From contig CAZVIK010000073.1 of assembly GCA_964627045.1 (NCBI GenBank), forward strand, positions 1 to 17,538: a stretch of 17,538 nt of DNA. The letters run 5' to 3'. Position 1 is the first letter of the stretch. Every line of letters starts with the position of its first letter. The notes under the pieces were generated by a model. It was not told where the DNA came from. It made no database searches and saw only the letters and a program-made list of their open reading frames with translations. This document shows, in pieces, positions 1 through 8,224 of the stretch. This DNA is from CAZVIK01 sp964627045 (GTDB taxonomy: Bacteria > Acidobacteriota > Terriglobia > Bryobacterales > Bryobacteraceae). The position numbers were made by a program, and so were the translations under genes.

Positions 1-171
1 GCCTGGCGTCTCTGGATCGCCCCGGCGCGGACGCTTCCGCCCAGCAAGAATTTTTGCCAAACGAACCCAGTCCCATTTCCGGACACCCGGCGGAACCTGC
101 TTCGCCCGGCGTCGGCACAGGCCTCCCACACCGTGCAGCCGCACCTTCCACAGCCGCTATATTGGTAGAGC
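1..171. other. Left-edge non-coding stretch upstream of the HAD gene
   Basis: No recognisable gene lies here. All three forward frames are open over much of it but give Pro/Arg/Ser-rich nonsense, as expected from GC-rich DNA. A TATATT hexamer at 158-163 could be a -10 element for the downstream gene. No convincing -35 box sits 16-18 bases upstream, and such a promoter would give an almost leaderless transcript. The stretch around 48-80 (a run of T's, then a segment reading FAKRTQ or NEP depending on frame) resembles, from memory, short interspersed sequences seen between genes in some acidobacterial and planctomycete genomes. This cannot be confirmed from a single copy. Confidence 0.35.
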
Positions 172-873
172 ATGAGTCTGCAATCCGTCCCCGCCCGGGC
201 CATGGTTTTTTGGGACATCGACGGCACTTTGATCCGCCGCGCAGGACCGCACCACAGAGAAGCTCTCATCGACTCGGTGCGCCGCGTCACCGGCCTGGAG
301 ACTTCGGTCGACGGAATTCCCCTGCACGGAATGCTCGACCCCGACATTCTGGCGGCCATGATGGCCAACGCCGGAGCCAGCCGGGCGGCCATCCGCCGGG
401 CGATGCCGGAGATCGCCCGCCGCGCGCAGGCCCAGTACGCGCGCACCTGCCCCAACCTGGAGCGCAAGGTCTGTCCCGGGGTCCGCTCCCTGCTCAACCG
501 GCTGGGCCGCGCCGGTGTGCCCCTGGGCATCGTGAGCGGCAACTTCACCCGCATCGGCTGGAAGAAGGTGGATCGTGCCGGCCTGCGGCGTCACTTCCGG
601 ATCGGCGCCTTCGCCGATATGGGCAAGGACCGCGCCGCGCTGCTCCGCCTGGCGGTCCGCCAGTCGCGCGAGCGCGGCTGGATCGGCCGCCGCAGCTTCC
701 TCAGCCTGGTCGGCGACACGCCCCGCGACGTGCAGGCGGCGCGCGCCAACGGCGTGTTGGCCGTCGCCGTCGCCACCGGCTTGTCTTCGCGCGAAGAATT
801 GGAGGCATCACGCCCCGACATCTTGGTGGACGATCTGCGCCAACTGGCCCCGGAGGCTCTGTGGTGCTCCTGA
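172..873 (+). CDS. HAD-superfamily hydrolase, phosphoglycolate phosphatase-like
   Basis: A 233-residue cytosolic phosphatase of the haloacid dehalogenase superfamily. Motif I is DIDGT at residues 15-19, with Asp15 the expected nucleophile and Asp17 the general acid/base. Motif II is the Ser122 in GIVSGN. A lysine in the MGKD segment (Lys152) fits motif III, and GDTPRD at 181-186 is motif IV, supplying the Mg2+-binding Asp. The helical region at about 25-95 is a C1-type cap as in phosphoglycolate/beta-phosphoglucomutase-type enzymes. The substrate cannot be told from sequence. The ATG at 172 has no clear ribosome binding site; ATG at 202 (Met11) would still keep motif I. It ends 10 bases before the methyltransferase gene, so the two are probably co-transcribed. 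Confidence 0.88.
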   Translation: MSLQSVPARAMVFWDIDGTLIRRAGPHHREALIDSVRRVTGLETSVDGIPLHGMLDPDILAAMMANAGASRAAIRRAMPEIARRAQAQYARTCPNLERKVCPGVRSLLNRLGRAGVPLGIVSGNFTRIGWKKVDRAGLRRHFRIGAFADMGKDRAALLRLAVRQSRERGWIGRRSFLSLVGDTPRDVQAARANGVLAVAVATGLSSREELEASRPDILVDDLRQLAPEALWCS

Positions 874-883
874 GGCCGCGCGG

Positions 884-2323
884 ATGAGCAAAGCACAGTC
901 CCTTTCGGTCAAACAGGCCGAAGTCGAATTCCACAAGTTCGCCTCGCTCGGCGAGCCGGAGCGGGTCATTCGCACCTACGCCGAGGAAAACCACCGGCGC
1001 CGTGGCCTGATCGAGAAACATCGCGCCTATATCGGCGCGCTCTCGCCCTTTCTCGAAATCGGCGCTAACGCCGGCCACACCAGCTACATGCTGGCCAATG
1101 AATTCGGCGCGCAGGGCTTCGCGCTGGATCTCTCCGCCGACGCGCTGCGTTACGGCGAAGCGCTTCAGGAGGTCTGGGGTTACTCCCGCGCGCCCGTCCG
1201 CATCGCCGGCGATGCGCTGCATCTGCCCTTCGGCGACGGCTCGCTCCGCTTCGTCATGGCGTTCCAGATGCTCAGCCAGTTCATGGACATCGAGAGCGTC
1301 TTTCTGGAGGTCAAGCGCGTGCTTGCCCCCGGCGGCGTGTTCTTTTTTTCCGAGGAACCGCTGCGGCGCGTACTCTCCCTTCGTCTCTACCGCTGCCCGT
1401 ACCGGGAGCAGATGAAACCCTGGGAAGCGCGTCTGGACGATTGGGGGTTGCTCGGGTTCCTCGTCAAAGACGTCATCGGCGCCGCGCAGGAGGAGAGCTT
1501 CGGCATCCGCCAGAACCACAGCCTCAATCTCAAGCAGTGGCACCGGCTGATCCAGGCCCATTTTGCCGATCCCCAGTACGACATCTTCACTCCTGAGCGC
1601 GGCTGGGCCGAGGCCGCGGTCCGGCGTCTCGCCGTTCGCCTGGACCCGCACGGTTCCATCTGGCGCGCCGCCCGGTTGCTCGGCGGAACTCTGGCCGCGG
1701 CCGCCCGCAAACCGGGTCATTCCGCCGCGGAGAACTCGCCTCCGGAGCGTTTCGAACGCCTGCTGCGTTGTCCCGATTGCCACGGCCCGCTGAATCGGGA
1801 TACCGGCGAGGCGCTGAACTGCACCTGCGGTTACCAGGCTCCCTATGAAGAGGGCGTGTACAACCTGCTGCCCTCGATCGTGAAGCGCGAGCTCTACCCG
1901 GGCGACCGCGGCGACATCGTCGATATGTCGGTCCCCAGCCACGAGTGCGCCCTGGGTGAGGGTTGGCACAAGGTGGAAGGCGTCTTCGGCAACAAGTACC
2001 GGTGGCTCGGCCCAAAGGCCGCGCTTCGTCTGCGCCCGGTGGAAACCGGCCCGCAACGGCTGCGAATCCGCGGGCATGCCTCCGAGCAGTCCTTCCGGCA
2101 GGGCGAGCCGGTCCGGGTGACGGTTCTGGCCAATGGGCGCAAGGCCGGCGCCTGGACGCTGGAACGGACCGGGTTGTTCGTCCTCCAGGCCGACCTGGAA
2201 GCGGCCACCGAATACCACCTGGAGATCCTGGCATCCCCGGTGTGGCGGCAACCGCCCGACGACCGCCCGCTCACCGTCAACCTGAGCCTCATCCGCCTGT
2301 TGCGCCCCCCGGCCGAGAATTAG
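884..2323 (+). CDS. SAM-dependent methyltransferase with central Trm112-like zinc ribbon and C-terminal beta-rich domain
   Basis: A 479-residue protein in three parts. Residues about 50-230 form a class I SAM methyltransferase: glycine-rich motif I FLEIGANAGHT (56-66), an acidic end of strand 2 (LDLS, 81-84), DALHLPFGDGS (110-120), and EVKRVLAPGG (142-151) as motif III. Residues about 294-332 carry Cys296-x2-Cys299 and Cys313-x-Cys315, followed by YEEGVYNLLP, typical of the Trm112-like zinc ribbon often joined to methyltransferases. Residues about 370-475 are beta-rich with RLRIRGHA and PPDDRPLTVNLS segments and may form a beta-sandwich. The reading frame stays open upstream to 575, but that part overlaps the HAD gene and looks like shadow; the ATG at 884 is preferred. 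The substrate is unknown. The beta domain and the lipoprotein neighbour hint at surface-glycan or envelope modification (inference). Confidence 0.85.
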   Translation: MSKAQSLSVKQAEVEFHKFASLGEPERVIRTYAEENHRRRGLIEKHRAYIGALSPFLEIGANAGHTSYMLANEFGAQGFALDLSADALRYGEALQEVWGYSRAPVRIAGDALHLPFGDGSLRFVMAFQMLSQFMDIESVFLEVKRVLAPGGVFFFSEEPLRRVLSLRLYRCPYREQMKPWEARLDDWGLLGFLVKDVIGAAQEESFGIRQNHSLNLKQWHRLIQAHFADPQYDIFTPERGWAEAAVRRLAVRLDPHGSIWRAARLLGGTLAAAARKPGHSAAENSPPERFERLLRCPDCHGPLNRDTGEALNCTCGYQAPYEEGVYNLLPSIVKRELYPGDRGDIVDMSVPSHECALGEGWHKVEGVFGNKYRWLGPKAALRLRPVETGPQRLRIRGHASEQSFRQGEPVRVTVLANGRKAGAWTLERTGLFVLQADLEAATEYHLEILASPVWRQPPDDRPLTVNLSLIRLLRPPAEN

Positions 2324-2355
2324 CGAACATTTTCGCCGGCGTGACGTATCAAGTG

Positions 2356-2365
2356 AAAGAGGTGA
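2356..2365 (+). promoter_or_regulatory. Strong ribosome binding site for the DUF4097 lipoprotein
   Basis: AAAGAGGTGA lies just before the ATG at 2369, with GAGG spaced 6 bases from it. It matches the anti-Shine-Dalgarno sequence well and fixes the start at 2369, which also places a complete lipoprotein signal peptide at the N-terminus. Confidence 0.65.
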
Positions 2366-2368
2366 CCG

Positions 2369-3247
2369 ATGCGGAATCGTTGGCTGGCTCTTTTGCTCTT
2401 TCCTTTGGCCCTTTTCCTGGCGGGGTGCGAGCTGGAGAACTTCGGGGACTCGCAACGCTACCAGGAGGACTTCCAGCAGTCCCACCCCCTGAAGGCCGGC
2501 GGACGGCTCTACCTGGAGAACTTCAACGGCTCGGTTGACATCGCCGGCTGGGACAGGGAGACCATCGACATTAGCGGGACCAAGTACGCCAGCACCGAGC
2601 GCGCCGTCAACGCCATTAAGGTGGATGTCGTCGTTAGCGGCGATTCGGTGCGTATCCGCACCGTCCGGCCGAGCGAACGCTGGGGGAACATGGGCGCGCG
2701 CTACACCATCCGGGTGCCCCGCAAGACCACGTTGGACAAGATCGCCACCTCGAACGGTTCGATCGAAGTCGGCCTCATCGACGCGCCCGTGCGGGTTACC
2801 ACCTCCAACGGAGCCATCCGTGCCGACAACCTGACCTCCGGCCTGGAAGCCCACACGTCGAACGGTTCGGTCACCCTGGAAGAGGTCAAAGGCGACCTGG
2901 AGGCGACCACGTCGAACGGTTCCATCCGCGCGGAGCTTGCGGGTACCGCCAACGGGCGTCCCGTGCGGCTCCGAACCTCCAACGGCAGCATCGACCTCAC
3001 CCTGGACAGCGTCGGCACCGGCGGCGTGGTGGCGAGCACCAGCAACGCGTCGATTACGCTCCGCCTGCCTTCGGCCGCGTCCGCCGACCTGGATGCCTCG
3101 ACCTCCAACGGCTCCATCAACAACGAATTTGAGAACAACTTCCGCGGCCGCACGGAAAAGCACCGGCTGGAAGGTTCCATCGGCTCGGGCGGCGCGCGAG
3201 TGGAACTGCACACTTCCAACGGCCGCATTCAGATCCTGAAACGGTAA
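2369..3247 (+). CDS. DUF4097-type repeat lipoprotein
   Basis: A 292-residue predicted lipoprotein. Residues 1-20 form a type II signal peptide: Met-Arg-Asn-Arg, a hydrophobic core, then lipobox LAGC with Cys20 as the lipidated residue. The mature part carries eight copies of a TSN(G/A)-x-(I/V) motif, with threonines at 127, 145, 163, 181, 203, 224, 245 and 282; the first four are exactly 18 residues apart. A related NFNGSVDI occurs at 51-58. The regular spacing of beta-strand and turn predicts a right-handed beta-helix or stacked beta-coil, as in DUF4097 proteins. Family members are envelope proteins of unclear function, often near anti-sigma or stress genes; no such partner is seen here. It starts 45 bases after the methyltransferase stop and is probably the last gene of that unit. 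It faces smc convergently across 49 bases with no clear terminator. Confidence 0.85.
   Translation: MRNRWLALLLFPLALFLAGCELENFGDSQRYQEDFQQSHPLKAGGRLYLENFNGSVDIAGWDRETIDISGTKYASTERAVNAIKVDVVVSGDSVRIRTVRPSERWGNMGARYTIRVPRKTTLDKIATSNGSIEVGLIDAPVRVTTSNGAIRADNLTSGLEAHTSNGSVTLEEVKGDLEATTSNGSIRAELAGTANGRPVRLRTSNGSIDLTLDSVGTGGVVASTSNASITLRLPSAASADLDASTSNGSINNEFENNFRGRTEKHRLEGSIGSGGARVELHTSNGRIQILKR
2747..3226 (+). repeat. Eight in-frame TSNGS-type coding repeats
   Basis: Degenerate tandem repeats inside the lipoprotein gene. Each copy encodes T-S-N-G/A-S/A/R-I/V. Several share the DNA core tcgaacggttc (near 2752, 2859 and 2912), while others use tccaacgg. The period is 54 bases for the first four copies, then 66, 63, 63 and 111. 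The divergence in codon choice shows old repeats kept by protein structure rather than a recent expansion. Confidence 0.8.
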
Positions 3248-3296
3248 CGCCGCGCGGGCTGCACCGGCCATTCGCCCGGGCGTTCGCGCTCCCGGT

Positions 3297-6200
3297 CTAG
3301 GCCGGCGCCGCCGCGGCCACCGGCTCCGCGGGTGGTGGTGGCGGAGCCGGCGTTTTGTGGCCGAGGTGAACCGAAACCAGCCTGGAAACGCCGGGCTCCT
3401 GCATGGTCACTCCGTAGAGCGCCTCGGCCGCTTCCATGGTGCGTTTGGCGTGCGTGATGATGATGAACTGCGTGTGCGCCGACATCTCCTTGAGAAGCCG
3501 CGTCAACCGCTGGATATTCGGCTCGTCCAGTGGCGCGTCCACCTCGTCGAAGATGCAGAACGGGCTCGGTTGATACTTGAAAATCCCCATCAGCAGCGCG
3601 AGCGCGGTCAGCGCCTTTTCGCCGCCCGACAGTAGCAATGCGTTTTGCAGGCGTTTGCCTGGAGGTGACGCCACAATCTCGATCCCGCTCTCGGCGGCGT
3701 TGGCTTCATCGGCCAGCCGCATTTCTCCCACGCCGCCGCCGAACAACGTCTTGAACATCTCGCGGAAGTGCGCGTTGATGGCCTCGAAAGCTTCCGCGAA
3801 CCGCCGCCGCGTTTCCACGTCGATCTCTTGGATGGCCTTCTCGGTGTCGCGGATGGAATCCAGCAGGTCCTGCCGCTGCGTGTTGAGGAAGTCGTAGCGC
3901 TGCTGGGCCTCCTGGTATTCCTCCAGAGCCTGAGGATTCACCGGGCCCAGCGCCTCAATGCGCGCCTTGACCTCCTCGTAGCGCTGCTCGGTCTCCGCCA
4001 GGTCCAACTCGCCGGGCGGCGCTTCCCCCGAGTCCGCCATCTCGGCGACCGCCACGCCCAACTCCCGCCGGCTGGTCTCATCCAGGTACTTCAACTCGGC
4101 CTGGCGCTTGACCAGTTCCACTTCGATCTGCCCGCGCTTTTCCTGCGCCTCTTGAAGCGCCAACCGCAGAGCCCGCAGGCTCTCTTCGACCGCCGTCAGT
4201 GATTCCCGCAGCGTGGTCTCTTCGGCCGCCCGCCGTTCTACTGCCCCTTCGGCTTCCGCGATGGCCGCAGCCAGCTCCGAGGCGCGCCGGTCCAGTTCGA
4301 TGTTGTCGGCCAGAAGACGCGCCCGCTCGACGCCCAGGCGCTCCATCTCGCCGGACAGCTCCTGCCGCCGCCGCTCGACGTCGCGGTGCTGGGACTCCAA
4401 CCGCGCCCGGGCCGACTCGGCCGCGCGGCTGCGCTCTTCCATCCCGGCCAGCTCCGCGCGCAACGCCGCGTGTTCTTCGCCGGCCGCCGCCGTCTGCGCG
4501 CGGAAACCTTCCAGTTCCTCGCGCGCCGCTTCCAAGGCCTGTTCCTCGTTCAGCCGCGATTGCTCCTTTTGAACGATGGCCTCTTCGGCGCCCGCCCGGC
4601 GCGTTTCGGAGCGCCCCTTCTCCTGTTCGAGACGGTTCAGTTCCAGCCGCGCCACCGAGAGCCGCGAGTTGGCCCGCGCCGTTTCTTCGGCCAGCTTGCG
4701 CGACTCATGTTCCAGAGCCAGCGCCTCTTTTTCCTGGTTCTGCTGCTGCGCGCGCAGCTTTTCGAGCTCCTGTTCCAGGGCGGCCGCATCGCGTTCCAGC
4801 GATTCCAGCCGCGCGGCGGTGGCGTCGATCTCCTGCTGCCCGTGGCGCACCGCACTCACCAGTTCGCGCAGTTCGCGCTTAAGGGCCAACGGACCGCTGC
4901 CGCGCTTCTTGCCGCCGCTGGCCGCGTAGCCGGAGTAGCAAACGCCGTCGGGCGCCAGGAAGTAGTACGCCGGATACTGCACCGCCAGGCGCCGCGCCGA
5001 CCCGCGATCTTCGGCGAGGAAGCAGCGCGCCAGCCGCGGCAGCAATTCGGCCGGGGCGTGCGTCAACCCGTTGGTGAGATGCAGCACATCGCTCAACCGC
5101 GCCACGATCCCGGTCTCCGGCCCGATGGCGGGCTCGTTGCCGCCCGCCTCGCCCAGCATGGCGCCCGGTTCCGGATGCACCAGGAACGTCGCGCGCCCTT
5201 CCAGGTCGCTGCGCAACAGGTTAATGCCGCGTTCGGCCTCGCTCCAGTCGTGGACTACGACGTATTCCAGTTCGTCGTGCAGGAACTCCTCGGCGGCCTT
5301 TTCGTAGGCCGGATCGACATCCACGAAATCGGCCAGAACGCCGGCCGGCTTCAGCCCTTCGGTGCCCCCCTGCTCGACGGCGGTGAACAGCCGCTTGACC
5401 GCTTCGGCCGTGTAGGCGCGGTGCGACAGGATCTCCTCGAGCGAGTCTTTGCGAGCCTTCAATCCCGAAAACGCCGACCGCTGCCGGTCCAGCGACTGGC
5501 GCGCCTCGCCCGCCTGCGCGCGCCGCTCGGCCAGTTCCGTCTCGGCCATCTGCCGCCGCTCGGCCACCGACTGCAACTCGAGTTGCCGTTCCGCCGTGCG
5601 GCGGGAAAGGTCTTCCTTTGTGGCGCCAAGCCACTCCAGGTCCTTGAGCGCCGTCTCCTCTTCCTTCTGAATCTTGCTCTTTTCGCGTTCGACGCCGGCC
5701 AGATACTCGTTGATTTGCGCCAACTGGTTTTTGAGCGTCGCCGTCTCGCCGAGCAGGCGCAATACCGACTGGCGTCCGCTTTCCAGCTTGCGTTCACCTT
5801 CGCGCAGGCTCTGCTGCAACTTCTCGCGTTCGGCGGCCTTGGCGGCGAGCCGCTCGCGGGCGCTGGCGGCATCCCGCTGCAACGCCTCCACCTGTCCGGC
5901 TTGCGCGTTCAACTCGGCGAGAAGACCCGCCGCACGGTCCGCCAAGCCGGCCGACTCCGCCTCATTCTGCGTCAATCGCTGCTCGATGGTGGCGATCTGC
6001 TGGGCCTGGCTTTCCAGGCGTCCGCGCGTGCGCTCGGCCTCCAGGCGGTGATCGGCCAGACGCTTACGCGATTCGGTCAATTCCGATTCCAGACGGTGGC
6101 TTTCGACCTGAAGCCGGCTGAATTCGGCGTCCTTTTCCGCCACCTCGCCGGCGGCCTGTTGCGCGGCGGCGGCGGCCTGGCTCAACTCGTCGGCCGTTCG

Positions 6201-6968
6201 CGCGGCCTCGCCCGCCAGCACACGGTACCGGCCAGACAGCAGGTTGCGCAGCAGCCCGGTCATCTCTTCGCGCAGTTCTCCGTAGCGCCGCGCCTTGGAG
6301 GCCTGCCGCTTCAGCGAGTTCACCTGGCGTCCGACCTCTTCCAGAATGTCGAACACCCGGCTGAGGTTCTGCTTGGCGCCTTCCAGTTTGGCTTCCGCGA
6401 GGCGACGCCGCGTCTTGAACTTAGTGATCCCGGCGGCTTCCTCGATCAACGCGCGCCGGTCCTGCGGGCGGCTGCTCAGGATCTGCCCGATGCGGCCCTG
6501 CTCGATGATGGCGTAGCACTCCGGCCCAAGGCCGGTGCCCATGAACGTCTCCTGGATGTCGCGCAGGCGCGCCGGACGCCCATCGATTAGATACTCGCTC
6601 TCTCCGGAGCGGAATAACCTCCGGGTGATGACGATTTCGCCCGGGTGTTTTTTGGAGTCTGGTCCCTCGGCGGCGGGCGGTGGCGCGTCGGAATGGACCT
6701 GGGGATCGACCAGCGCCATGGTCACCGACGCCATCCCGACCCCCTTACGCTCGCGGGAACCGGCGAAGAACACGACCACCATCCCCGTGCCGCGCAAGGA
6801 CTTGGCCGACTGCTCGCCAAGCACCCAACTGATGGCGTCACTGAGATTGGACTTGCCGCATCCGTTGGGGCCGACCACCGCAATGATGCCGCTGCCGTTG
6901 AACCGCACTTCCGTGCGGTCGCAGAACGACTTAAACCCTTGCAGCTCCAACCGCTTGAGTTTCAGCAA
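3297..6968 (-). CDS. smc: Chromosome segregation / condensin protein Smc
   Basis: A full-length 1223-residue Smc ATPase, which organises and helps segregate the chromosome by loop extrusion as a homodimer with ScpA/ScpB. Head N: LKLKRLELQGFKSF at the start and Walker A GPNGCGKSN at 33-41. Residues about 170-510 and 700-1030 are long Glu/Arg/Ala/Gln-rich coiled coils. The hinge lies at about 535-690 (roughly 4899-5366), including GYAASGG near its end. Head C: ABC signature LLLSGGEK at 1111-1118, Walker B FCIFDE ending at Asp1141-Glu1142, D-loop APLDEPN, and switch His1173. The last 20 residues are a Pro/Ala tail. The start is a TTG, supported by the conserved N-terminus beginning exactly there and by an AGAGAG stretch about 8 bases upstream; there is no upstream ATG in a sensible place. 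scpA and scpB are not adjacent. A promoter candidate lies at 7035-7063. Confidence 0.97.
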   Translation of the reverse strand: MLKLKRLELQGFKSFCDRTEVRFNGSGIIAVVGPNGCGKSNLSDAISWVLGEQSAKSLRGTGMVVVFFAGSRERKGVGMASVTMALVDPQVHSDAPPPAAEGPDSKKHPGEIVITRRLFRSGESEYLIDGRPARLRDIQETFMGTGLGPECYAIIEQGRIGQILSSRPQDRRALIEEAAGITKFKTRRRLAEAKLEGAKQNLSRVFDILEEVGRQVNSLKRQASKARRYGELREEMTGLLRNLLSGRYRVLAGEAARTADELSQAAAAAQQAAGEVAEKDAEFSRLQVESHRLESELTESRKRLADHRLEAERTRGRLESQAQQIATIEQRLTQNEAESAGLADRAAGLLAELNAQAGQVEALQRDAASARERLAAKAAEREKLQQSLREGERKLESGRQSVLRLLGETATLKNQLAQINEYLAGVEREKSKIQKEEETALKDLEWLGATKEDLSRRTAERQLELQSVAERRQMAETELAERRAQAGEARQSLDRQRSAFSGLKARKDSLEEILSHRAYTAEAVKRLFTAVEQGGTEGLKPAGVLADFVDVDPAYEKAAEEFLHDELEYVVVHDWSEAERGINLLRSDLEGRATFLVHPEPGAMLGEAGGNEPAIGPETGIVARLSDVLHLTNGLTHAPAELLPRLARCFLAEDRGSARRLAVQYPAYYFLAPDGVCYSGYAASGGKKRGSGPLALKRELRELVSAVRHGQQEIDATAARLESLERDAAALEQELEKLRAQQQNQEKEALALEHESRKLAEETARANSRLSVARLELNRLEQEKGRSETRRAGAEEAIVQKEQSRLNEEQALEAAREELEGFRAQTAAAGEEHAALRAELAGMEERSRAAESARARLESQHRDVERRRQELSGEMERLGVERARLLADNIELDRRASELAAAIAEAEGAVERRAAEETTLRESLTAVEESLRALRLALQEAQEKRGQIEVELVKRQAELKYLDETSRRELGVAVAEMADSGEAPPGELDLAETEQRYEEVKARIEALGPVNPQALEEYQEAQQRYDFLNTQRQDLLDSIRDTEKAIQEIDVETRRRFAEAFEAINAHFREMFKTLFGGGVGEMRLADEANAAESGIEIVASPPGKRLQNALLLSGGEKALTALALLMGIFKYQPSPFCIFDEVDAPLDEPNIQRLTRLLKEMSAHTQFIIITHAKRTMEAAEALYGVTMQEPGVSRLVSVHLGHKTPAPPPPPAEPVAAAAPA

Positions 6969-7034
6969 AGCGTCTACTCTCTTTCGATGCTCGGAGTTTC
7001 CGCGCGCTTCGGCGGCGGCTCGGGGGATACCAGC

Positions 7035-7063
7035 ATTCTACGCCGGACGCGCCGAAAAGTAAA
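7035..7063 (-). promoter_or_regulatory. Candidate sigma-70-type promoter for smc
   Basis: Reading the minus strand, TTTACT (7058-7063; 4 of 6 matches to TTGACA) is followed after exactly 17 bases by TAGAAT (7035-7040; 5 of 6 matches to TATAAT). Transcription would start near 7028 and leave a leader of about 60 bases before the TTG start of smc. Spacing and position are good, but no other evidence is available. Confidence 0.45.
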
Positions 7064-7112
7064 GTGCCATACCAGGGGCAGGGGCCGCCGGCCCGAGGCC
7101 ACAACATCTCGG

Positions 7113-7133
7113 GGGTGCGACGACGCCGCACCC
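7113..7133 (+). promoter_or_regulatory. Stem-loop just upstream of the AI-2E gene ribosome binding site
   Basis: A perfect 7-bp inverted repeat, GGGTGCG (7113-7119) and CGCACCC (7127-7133), with a 7-base loop. It ends 6 bases before the AGGA ribosome binding site (7140-7143) of the gene starting at 7151. A second perfect palindrome, GGGCCG-C-CGGCCC, lies at 7082-7094. Either could be an operator or an mRNA structure controlling translation. Chance palindromes are common in such GC-rich sequence, so the functional claim is weak. Confidence 0.3.
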
Positions 7134-7150
7134 TGCGCTAGGATACGGTC

Positions 7151-8200
7151 ATGCTTGGGATCGACACCAAGGCTGCGCGGGTCTCCTGGACGGTGCTGCT
7201 GGTGGCCGGGGCTGCCGCCACAGTGTACCTGGTGCGGCGCACGTTGCTGATCTTCGTCGTTGCATTGTTACTCGCGTATCTGCTGGCGCCGATGGTGGGG
7301 TTGGCCGCACGCCTGACGCCGCCAAGGGTACCGCGGGCGTGGTCGCTGGCGGCGGTCTACGTGTTTCTGCTGGCCGCGGTGACGTTCACGGCCGCGGCGT
7401 TCGGCGGAAGGATCTACCAGGAGGCGGCGCAGTTGGCCGACAACGTTCCGCAATGGCTGGGCGGACCCGACCCGTTGAGCCACATCGAGTTTCCTGCCTG
7501 GATGCAGCCGTGGAAGCAACAGATCCTGGAAGCCGCGGCCGCCGAGTTGCAGGCGAACGCCAAGCAGGTGGTACCGATGGTGGGGCGGATCGGCCAGGGC
7601 GTTCTCGGAGTCGCGGGCAACCTGATGTTCGCGGTGCTGGTGCCGATTCTGAGCTTTTTGTTCCTGAAAGACGCCGCCACCATCCGGGCCCGTCTCCTGG
7701 AACAGCTCGCGGGCAGCTCGCGGCTGGCCGTGATGCAGGAGGTGCTCGCGGACGTACACCTGCTGTTGGGGCAATACATGCGCGCGTTGGTGATTCTGGC
7801 GGTGGCAACGTTCGTGTTTTACGGGATCTTCCTCTCGGCGGTGGGTGTGCCCTACTCGGTCTTGCTCGCGGGGCTGGCCGGGGCGTTGGAGTTCATCCCC
7901 ATGATCGGGCCGCTATCGGCCGGCGTGGCGATCGTGGTGGTGGCCATCCTCAGCGGCCACGCCAGTATCGCGGTCTGGATCGTGGTGTTCCTGCTCGGAT
8001 ACCGGATGTTCCAGGACTACGTGTTGCAACCGTTCCTGATGAGCAAAGGCGTAGAGTTGCACCCGCTATGGGTGATTTTCGGCGTGTTAGCCGGGGAGCA
8101 GATCGGGGGTGTGGCCGGGATGTTCCTCTCGATTCCAGTGCTCGCGACGCTGCGCGTGGTGTACGTGCGTATGCTGCGGCGGCGGCACGCGGCCGTCTGA
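7151..8200 (+). CDS. AI-2E family (PerM/TqsA-like) membrane transporter
   Basis: A 349-residue polytopic inner-membrane protein. Hydrophobic segments lie at about 12-50, 63-84, 148-172, 212-232, 236-268, 272-286 and 303-336. A soluble loop of roughly 60 residues (85-145) is typical of the family. The C-terminal signature is clear: EFIPMIGPLSAG (247-258) and LQPFLMSKGVELHPL (292-306), then a glycine-rich last membrane segment. Family members export the autoinducer AI-2 (TqsA) or act as Na+/H+ antiporters or unassigned exporters; the substrate here is not deducible. The ATG has AGGA 7 bases upstream. It is divergent from smc and ends 24 bases from the convergent DUF2059 gene. Confidence 0.92.
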   Translation: MLGIDTKAARVSWTVLLVAGAAATVYLVRRTLLIFVVALLLAYLLAPMVGLAARLTPPRVPRAWSLAAVYVFLLAAVTFTAAAFGGRIYQEAAQLADNVPQWLGGPDPLSHIEFPAWMQPWKQQILEAAAAELQANAKQVVPMVGRIGQGVLGVAGNLMFAVLVPILSFLFLKDAATIRARLLEQLAGSSRLAVMQEVLADVHLLLGQYMRALVILAVATFVFYGIFLSAVGVPYSVLLAGLAGALEFIPMIGPLSAGVAIVVVAILSGHASIAVWIVVFLLGYRMFQDYVLQPFLMSKGVELHPLWVIFGVLAGEQIGGVAGMFLSIPVLATLRVVYVRMLRRRHAAV

Positions 8201-8224
8201 GGCGATCCAGCCAAAGCCGCGCGG

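Noticed and set aside
575..883. N-terminal extension of the methyltransferase to an ATG at 575
   Set aside because: Would overlap the HAD gene by 300 bases and encodes an Ala/Arg/Trp/Ser-rich stretch unlike a domain; ATG 884 follows the HAD stop by 10 bases.
54..887. A 277-codon forward frame over the HAD gene
   Set aside because: Pro/Arg/Gly/His-rich with no domain, overlapping the HAD frame that carries all four catalytic motifs.
701..3271. An 856-codon open frame on the minus strand across the methyltransferase and lipoprotein genes
   Set aside because: It lies antisense to two genes with clear domains and a lipobox; its product is a Gly/Arg/Ala-rich string without motifs, as GC-rich codon use commonly produces.
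3248..3296. Possible terminator between the lipoprotein gene and smc (palindrome CGCCCGGGCG)
   Set aside because: The 10-base palindrome has no loop and no T-run on either strand.
4386..6590. A 734-codon open frame on the plus strand inside smc
   Set aside because: Antisense shadow of the Smc coiled coils; the Leu/Gln/Arg pattern mirrors Glu/Ala/Arg-rich codons on the other strand. No ribosome binding site or domain.
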